A stretch of 64,000 nt of DNA from Saussurea involucrata (taxonomy: Eukaryota > Streptophyta > Magnoliopsida > Asterales > Asteraceae): the NCBI GenBank assembly GCA_033807775.1, contig CM066325.1, forward strand, positions 15,743,301-15,807,300, given 5' to 3'. Shown in pieces: positions 57,968 to 64,000 of the stretch (the stretch's first letter is position 1; each line of letters starts with the position of its first letter). A program made the translations under genes and the position numbers. The notes under the pieces are model-generated. The model saw nothing but the letters and a program-made list of their open reading frames with translations, made no database searches and was not told the DNA's origin.

Positions 57968-58190
57968 TGTCGCAACCTTGAGTTACGACATTCATGCATG
58001 TCGCAATAGACCACTGCGACTTGGTAGTGAAGTCGCAATAGACCACTGCGACTTGGTAGTGAAGTCGCAATAGACCACTGCGACTTGGTGGTGAAATCGC
58101 AATAAAAGGTTGCGACTTGGTGACCATGTCGCAGTAGTTGATTGCGACTTGCGTTGTGCATTGCGACAAGAGATTTTAATACTTAGTTGG
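57968..58190 (+). repeat. Hairpin array, AAGTCGCA...TGCGACTT type, in LTR E
   Basis: Units of about 36 bp such as AAGTCGCAATAGACCACTGC followed by GACTTGG. Three are near identical, the others keep pairing arms with altered sequence. Confidence 0.85.
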
Positions 58191-58882
58191 TTGCGACTTA
58201 AGACGAGGATTTTTAGATGATAAGGATTCTTAGTTTTAGAGAGTTCTGTTCTGTAATTTAATATCAGTATATGTGTATATTGGTTATTACAGTAAACTGT
58301 GGTGGTGAAAACAGAAGTCCCTACGACTTTAAAAGAATTAAAGGAAGTGTGACTTCGCATCAGGTGAGTTTATTCAACTCTCTTTAAAATTCAGCAATTA
58401 ATATTGAAATAGATATATATATATATATATATATTATGTATGTTGGAACATGTTACGAAAGACTCGTCTTAATTAGTAATGAGTCCAAATAGATGACTAA
58501 AAGTTATGATATGTTGATCCCCGTGCTAAATTGCAATGAGGGGACAGTTAAGAAGTTGAGATACCAAGACTATAAATATTCCTTATAAATGTTATATATG
58601 TAGAATATGTTTTGGAGACGGATATATTATATGTTATGTACATATAATGGTAAGAATAATAATACTTATGTATTGTGTGGCGATTGCTAGAAATAGGCAT
58701 CCGGTCATAGTAGGGCACTTGGGTACGGTCTAATGGGAACCGAAATACTTGCCATTTGACCAAGGGATGTAATTTCTAGTGAACGAGTGTATCTTGAATC
58801 ATCGTGAGGGCCCCGGTTGTGTATCGCGATATATTAATCCCATTGGGGTCAGTGATTCTGAGATGGTGAGGACGTAAAATGT

Positions 58883-59057
58883 GGAATAGGCAGATTTTGA
58901 TTTGTAATTCCCATTTCGAATTGAAGATCGGAGATTTCCATTTTTAGGGAAGATCGGAGATTTCCCGTTGTGAAAGGAAGATTAGAGATAGTCATAAAGT
59001 AATTGTAATCTCTACTTCCGGGTTAAGAAATAGGCAGGTTTTGACTTGTAATTTCTT
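58883..59057 (+). repeat. Hairpin cassettes with varied arms in LTR E
   Basis: GGAAT/ATTCC (58883-58911), AGAGAT/ATCTCT (58984-59013) and AAGAAAT/ATTTCTT (59025-59057) around a common ATAGGCA...TTGTAAT core, in the same order as in G1. Confidence 0.8.
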
Positions 59058-59939
59058 GGTTAAGAGTTTTGACTTTGAATCTGGGATGATTTATAGTAAA
59101 CTCTTGGTAGTAATATTATGGCTAGACGAATTAGTCATAAGTATGAGAGTGGGGTAGATTCCCAGTGTTGAAAGGAGTTGTAATTTCTTGGTTAAGAGTT
59201 TTGACTTTGAATCTGGGATGATTTATAGTAAACTCTTGGTAGTAATATTATGGCTAGACGAATTAGTCATAAGTATGAGAGTGGGGTAGATTCCCAGTGT
59301 TGAAAGGAGTTGTGGTACGGTAAGATGGGCGAGAACAAGTTTGTTTTATCTGTTGAGATTTTAATTGTTAAACTTTAATTTGATTTGAATATTCTCACTA
59401 GGCGAAAGCCTAATGTTTCAAGTTGAATTTTCTTACCAGGTACAAGCTTCGGATAGTAAGCGGGAATGAGAGAAGAGAACTTTTGGGAAGACTCCAATTT
59501 AGAGACAACGGAGGATCTAGCATTACTTTTGAGGCTTTTTGGGACAAATGATTAGATAACTTAATTAATCTGATTGTGATGTATGATTAGATTAATAGGT
59601 TATTTGATTTAGTGATGTTGTATATAAAACCTTCACATTTGATCCTCAGGTTATAGAAATTTGAAGTTTTATGATCATAACTTGTAACAATTTTTTTAGG
59701 TTTAAATTGGCCCTGTTTTTAGGGTGTTACACCATCGTACCCTCCTCAACCTGGATTTGCATCTTGATTCATCGATCTTTCGACCTACTTCATACTTCCA
59801 GACTTGCGATTCGAGGACGTAAAGGTGTGGGTTGCAGTTTCTTCTAAGATCTGGAGGTTTGTCTGTGCTCGAATTGTTGTGATTTAGTTTCTAATCAATT
59901 TCGACTAATTCGTAGGGTTCTTTAGAGTCAGGGCATCTG

Positions 59940-60130
59940 GTTCCTTTGTTATCTTTAGGTTGTTTTTACTCCTGCAATTTTGGTGGTATGGTATGTCTTT
60001 GACGATTTCCCTTTCTTCTCCTTTGTTTCATATATCTTTTCCTTTTTGTTTTGCTTGGGTTTATATGTCCTGTTGTATTCCCCCTTTCTATGTCTTTGCA
60101 AGGCTTTTAATAATATTTGGCTAAAAAAAA
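59940..60130 (+). other. Possible LINE 3' end inside MULE 2
   Basis: T-rich non-coding text ending AATATTTGGCTAAAAAAAA, like a truncated LINE tail. No coding part or clear TSD. Confidence 0.3.
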
Positions 60131-60674
60131 GATTATCGTCATCGAATCATCTTTGTCTTCATCTCTATCATATTGAATCTGGATTTGCATTGTGATTCAT
60201 ACAAAAAAAAACTCAGTATGTTTCCGGGGGACATCAAGGTTACCTCGGCTGATAAACCTCGATTAGGGTTTTCATATGGCTTCAAAAACCAAATATGCAT
60301 CAAGGGGCAGGGCTTCTTGGAGAAATCGACAAGGCATGGTTGTGAAGAACCCTAATACAGGGTTGGTTGGAGAAATGGAGCGATATAAGATAAGCGAGAG
60401 GAAGTGGGAAGTAGAACTTGGTTCGGTCTGGTTAGCGATGGAGCCCTCGCCTAGTTTTGTTCGATTTTGAGCTGGAGGATCGCTCGAGGAGGGTGTGGTC
60501 ACCCGACACGAGAGGGAAGGGTTCATTCACCATTAGATTCACACATGGATTTGAGGCACATGTTTAACAAGGGTCGAACATTCAAGGGACGATGGTGTTC
60601 TGCACTTTTAGTGTGTTCATGTTTTGAAGAAAAGAAGAATATTACTAATAATTTATTTATATTCAACACACATA

Positions 60675-60707
60675 CACACAGTGACACACAGACAGACAGA
60701 CAGACAG

Positions 60708-60752
<45 letters not shown>
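60675..60752. repeat. (CA)n-(CAGA)n-(TA)n microsatellite
   Basis: ACAGACAGACAGAC passes into CACACA and then a long TATATA run. Confidence 0.92.
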
Positions 60753-60757
<5 letters not shown>

Positions 60758-61047
60758 GATGTATAAAATGTATATTTTGTAAATTAAAAAGGGTAAAATG
60801 ACATATTTGACGGGCACATGATGCATTTAACAAGAACTTTTTCTAAGGGTGTTAACTGGAGGGACTAGTTTGGGCTATGAAACATAAAAACTGGACCAAA
60901 AGTGTACTTTACGAATTGTAGGGACAAAAAGCAATAAGGACCATACACGAGGGACCAAAATTTTAAATCTCTCTAAAAAGTATTTGCCATTTTTAAATAC
61001 CAAAATTTTAAATCTCTCTAAAAAGTATTTGCTATTTTTAAATACCA

Positions 61048-61576
61048 AGGTACATAATTCTAATTTCTGTATTTATACGTCTATCAAATGGTATAATTCA
61101 TTTGGACATGGATTGGACTGTTAAGGACGACCGAATTGTTAAGAATGGATCAGAACACAAGAAAGGACCATACTACAACTAGGACCGAACAATATTTGGA
61201 TTTTACAGGACATCAACATCGTGATAAAGAGCGCCAAACTCATTTTTTATTTCGTACATTTGTTATTTACTGTAAATATAAGTCATTCAATGATACAACT
61301 CGACAACAATTTAATTCTCATACTTGATCGTTGAACTCTATCATTTCTGATATAATTCTAACTATTAGTTTGTTTTTCTGAATGATATCGAAATAACTTG
61401 TGGAATTTTTCCATGTTTCGATCATTGTCTAACTTGTAGACCTCCCTTGTTGGAAATTGGTATCATTAACATCCACAAATAAATATTTATACATAATTTA
61501 TATTATTCACCAACACAAAATAAACCTATTAATAATTGTTCTTTCCGTCAAAGAGGATTCGTGTGTTTTTACCCTA
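61048..61576. other. Intergenic sequence, nothing recognised
   Basis: No supported ORF or repeat. The plastid insertion follows. Confidence 0.5.
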
Positions 61577-61846
61577 CTGCTGAGAAAGCATTGAGTTGTC
61601 GGCTCATTTCTTAAAATACTTCAATTGGTACACGCAAAAAATAGGCCAATTCAGCAGCTTTTTGTTTCATTTCTCGTTGAGTAAAATTCTCATCAGTATG
61701 AATCAATGGAATGGCTCCCTGGCCTCTGATATCCATATAAAGGATACGACGAGCATAAACACCCTCTTTAACTTCTATTCTGATGGACTGAATATCTTTT
61801 ATAAGAAATCGGAGGAAGACTTGGCGATTTTTTCCAGGAAATCCAG
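61577..61846 (-). pseudogene. ycf4: Nuclear plastid DNA insertion: C-terminal part of ycf4
   Basis: The minus-strand frame from GFPGKNRQVFLRFLIKDIQS through MDIRGQGAIPL and KQKAAELAYFLRVPIEVF to its stop (61611) is the C-terminal ~78 residues of the chloroplast photosystem I assembly factor Ycf4 (normally about 184 aa). The N-terminal half with the membrane segments is absent. Homology ends abruptly near 61846 in AT-rich nuclear DNA. Several residues look altered (for example IHTDENFTQREMKQ), consistent with nuclear drift. Non-functional. Confidence 0.92.
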
Positions 61847-62708
61847 TTAACATAAACATTTATTGATCCACTAAAACCAAGGCAAATTAATGGAAGTGGC
61901 GTATGGGATTTTTTTTGGCACCGTTATATGTTATAGTTTTTAATTTAAGACATAGGTAAGTTTCTAATTTGATATAAGTTGAAAATGTAATATTGTATTC
62001 TAGATTTTTATTTGAAAAACTATATAAATTGATGTGAAGATTGAGATAATGAAAAAGTGACTAGACAAAAATTTCCTAAACCCATGTATCGTATATCCTT
62101 TTTGTTTTATCGAATTTGTTGAAGCATAAAATTTATCAAAATTCTGTCTAAAATCTATGATTTTATTGAAGAATCTCTTGAAATTAAAATTTCGGATGCT
62201 TTTATGGAATATTAATATAATATGATAATTGTGAAAGTGTATGGGGGCCGACTCTTGCAAAAAACGTGGATTTGTTTGGTCAATTAGTAAAACATTTGAA
62301 CTATTGCAAATTTGCAATTATATATGGCAAAAGTGTTCATGCTCATGGTCAACTTGGGAGTCAAAAATTTGAGTTAGTTTTGCACTCATTAGTCATGATA
62401 TTCATTCTATGTTGATTGATTATCGTTTCAAAAGAAATTTCCGTATAAATATTACAAATAAAACAATAATTTGAGGAGAATTTGGGTGGTGAATCTAGTT
62501 TTGTTCTATACTTTATACATCCGTTTCAGGTATTTAAGCTATTTAAGCGTATGTTTCAAATTTCAATCAACCAATGTCGTGACGTCGATGTACAACTCCT
62601 TCAGGAATAACTCAAATTTAAGTGAATAATATTTGTCTTTTATGTTAAATGATATATACAACATAGATTAATATTTTATATAAATAAAATAAATTTAAAA
62701 TGATCAAT
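61847..62708. other. AT-rich intergenic sequence, nothing recognised
   Basis: Short frames only, no family signature. Confidence 0.5.
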
Positions 62709-63111
62709 GTAATAACCAAGTTTTATTTTCACTTTTGCTAAAGAAATAAAAGATGGGTGGAAGAAATGTAAAATCTAAGGTTTAGAGGGGCCTTAGTGTA
62801 AATTGCTGGAAGGTATAAAAACCTCAAGGTTTTGCACAAAACCCTAAGAGCTAATCATTGTGTGAGTGTGTGTGGCGGCTTAGAGAGAAAGAGCAGAGAA
62901 AGAGAGAATTCTTGTTGAAGAGCAAATTGGAGAAGGAGATATCATCAATCTACAATTGAAAGAAGAAGTGGGAGATTGAACCTAATCCTACACTTATTCA
63001 TTCAGGTAATCTTATCTTCTAATTCCTATTCTTGCTTATTTTGAGAAAGTCAGAATAAATGGATTTTTAGTTTAATGGGTTTTAGTGTATTCAAGGATCA
63101 ATCGGCTGTAA
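62709..63111 (+). repeat. LTR fragment, plus strand, cut by the next LTR
   Basis: Starts TGTAATAACC, like the LTR of A. It has TATAAAA at 62814-62820, a purine-rich leader and a donor-like CAG/GTAATC at 63005-63006, then is interrupted at 63112. Confidence 0.6.
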
Positions 63112-64000
63112 TGTAACACCCTAAAATCAGGGCCAATTTAAACCTTAAAATTTAACAAGGTTAATCATAATATCATCCAAACTTTTATACATAAGCAGAA
63201 AATTAACTATGAGGATTCATATATACATGTAGAATTCTCAAAACAACCTATTAATCTAATCCTGTCAACTATGATTAGATTAAAGTGGTTGTCTAAGCCA
63301 TTCATCAAAAGCCTCCTCATATCCGCTAACTTCTCCACTTATCACCAAAAGTTGGATACCAAAACACTCGTCCCTCTTCCCATTACTTCCCCGAGCTTGT
63401 ACCTGGTAAGAAAATTTAATTTGAAACGATTAGGCTTACGCCTAGTGAAAACATCCAATTTCAAATTAAAACTTTAACAACTTTGGAAACTCAGATATTC
63501 AAAGCGTATAATCAAACCTGGTTTGCCACCATTCTTACCGTACACAAACTCATCTTGCGATGACGGGAACCTACCCGATTCCAAGAGTATGACTAACGTT
63601 CAGAAAGTCATAACATCACATTCGAGAACCTACTACGAATCATTACAGATCCTAGATCATCGCTCATATCCAAGAAATTACAAGTTACTTTATGCCTATT
63701 TCTTGGAGTGGAAGTAGAGATTACAATTTACTTTATGCCTATCTCTGACCTTCCCATAGAAATCAGAATTACAAGTTACTTTATGCCCATTCCAAGATTT
63801 CTACTCACAATATGAAATAGAAATTACAATTTACTTTATGCTTATTCCACATCTCATATTACACTATGAAATAGGAATTACAATTTACTTTATGCTTATT
63901 CCTCATTTCACTTCACCTTTACGAAAGGGGAATTACAATTTACTTTATGCCTATTCCACATTTCAGGTCAACGGGAATTACAAATTACTTTATGCATATT
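63112..64000 (-). repeat. G1-family LTR, minus strand, running off the window
   Basis: Begins TGTAACACCCTAAAATCAGG, the reverse of the family's LTR end, and carries the reversed ACCAGGTACAAGCTCGG region near 63395. Whether it is solo or part of an element cannot be seen. Confidence 0.8.
63672..64000 (-). repeat. Expanded hairpin-cassette tandem array
   Basis: At least seven units of about 50-60 bp, each with a TTACAATTTACTTTATGCCTA core flanked by arms GAAAT/ATTTC, AGAGAT/ATCTCT or GGAAT/ATTCC. The other LTRs have only three or four such units. Confidence 0.85.

Larger units (their letters stand above)
57319..59731 (+). mobile_element. E: solo LTR of the G1 family (2413 bp)
   Basis: TGTAACATCTCG to GGGTGTTACA, collinear with the G1 LTR. 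No interior follows. The flanks TCTAT and CCATC do not match, so there is no intact target duplication. A 132-bp segment is tandemly duplicated at 59048-59311. Confidence 0.85.
56815..60975. mobile_element. MULE 2, interrupted by solo LTR E, TSD AAAAGTATT
   Basis: Inverted ends (56825-57000 against 60780-60975, sharing ATCCCTCGTCTATGG / CCATACACGAGGGA) are flanked by AAAAGTATT at 56806-56814 and 60976-60984. Without the LTR it is about 1.75 kb, similar to MULE 1. No transposase. The right border lies in a short tandem duplication (60956-61047). Confidence 0.75.

Noticed and set aside
57968..58190. CRISPR-like array of ~36-bp repeats
   Set aside because: Units are contiguous hairpins without unique spacers, in a plant LTR.

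Overview
This is nuclear DNA of a flowering plant, most likely a eudicot. The evidence is the transposon families (Sirevirus copia, Ty3/gypsy, TRIM, PIF/Harbinger, MULE, hAT MITEs, tRNA-type SINEs), one plant-specific INDETERMINATE-domain zinc-finger gene with canonical plant introns, and a nuclear piece of chloroplast ycf4. I cannot fix the family from sequence alone. About nine tenths of the window is transposon-derived, and only one ordinary host gene is visible.

Layout. 1-6625: a decayed Ty3/gypsy element (5' LTR cut by the window edge). 6626-10219: TE-derived leader sequence, a 914-bp MITE and a perfectly delimited TRIM. 10226-34660: a five-level nest. A LINE remnant is split by gypsy element A (10525-34303, minus strand, TSD ATACA). 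A holds an intact-looking Sirevirus B (12955-21163, TSD ATTCC). The 5' LTR of A also holds a solo gypsy LTR D (22106-33183, TSD CTTAC), which in turn holds a gag-only copia element C arranged LTR-gag-LTR-gag-LTR (22939-31612, TSD CCGTA). 35019-37011: a PIF/Harbinger element with an intact transposase and no Myb-like gene. 39799-41748: the IDD gene (minus strand), whose intron 2 carries a SINE inserted exactly over the 3' splice site. 42.6-47.6 kb: AT-rich DNA with MITEs and SINEs. 47609-50730: a second Harbinger element with the Myb-like gene and no transposase, carrying nested hAT and Harbinger MITEs. 51.1-53.7 kb: three MITEs. 53946-55576 and 56815-60975: two MULEs with long inverted ends, the first with an LRR gene fragment and the second with a solo gypsy LTR. 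61.6 kb: the ycf4 plastid insertion. 62709-64000: one LTR split by another that runs off the window.

How parts may work together. Sirevirus B has gag, protease, integrase, RT and RNase H. C has a related gag, the same primer site and the same polypurine tracts but no pol, so B-type elements are the obvious source of enzymes for C. The two Harbinger elements encode complementary halves of one transposition system. A recurring and partly unexplained theme is that nearly every LTR here carries its own array of short hairpins or palindromes, several with compensatory changes in the arms.
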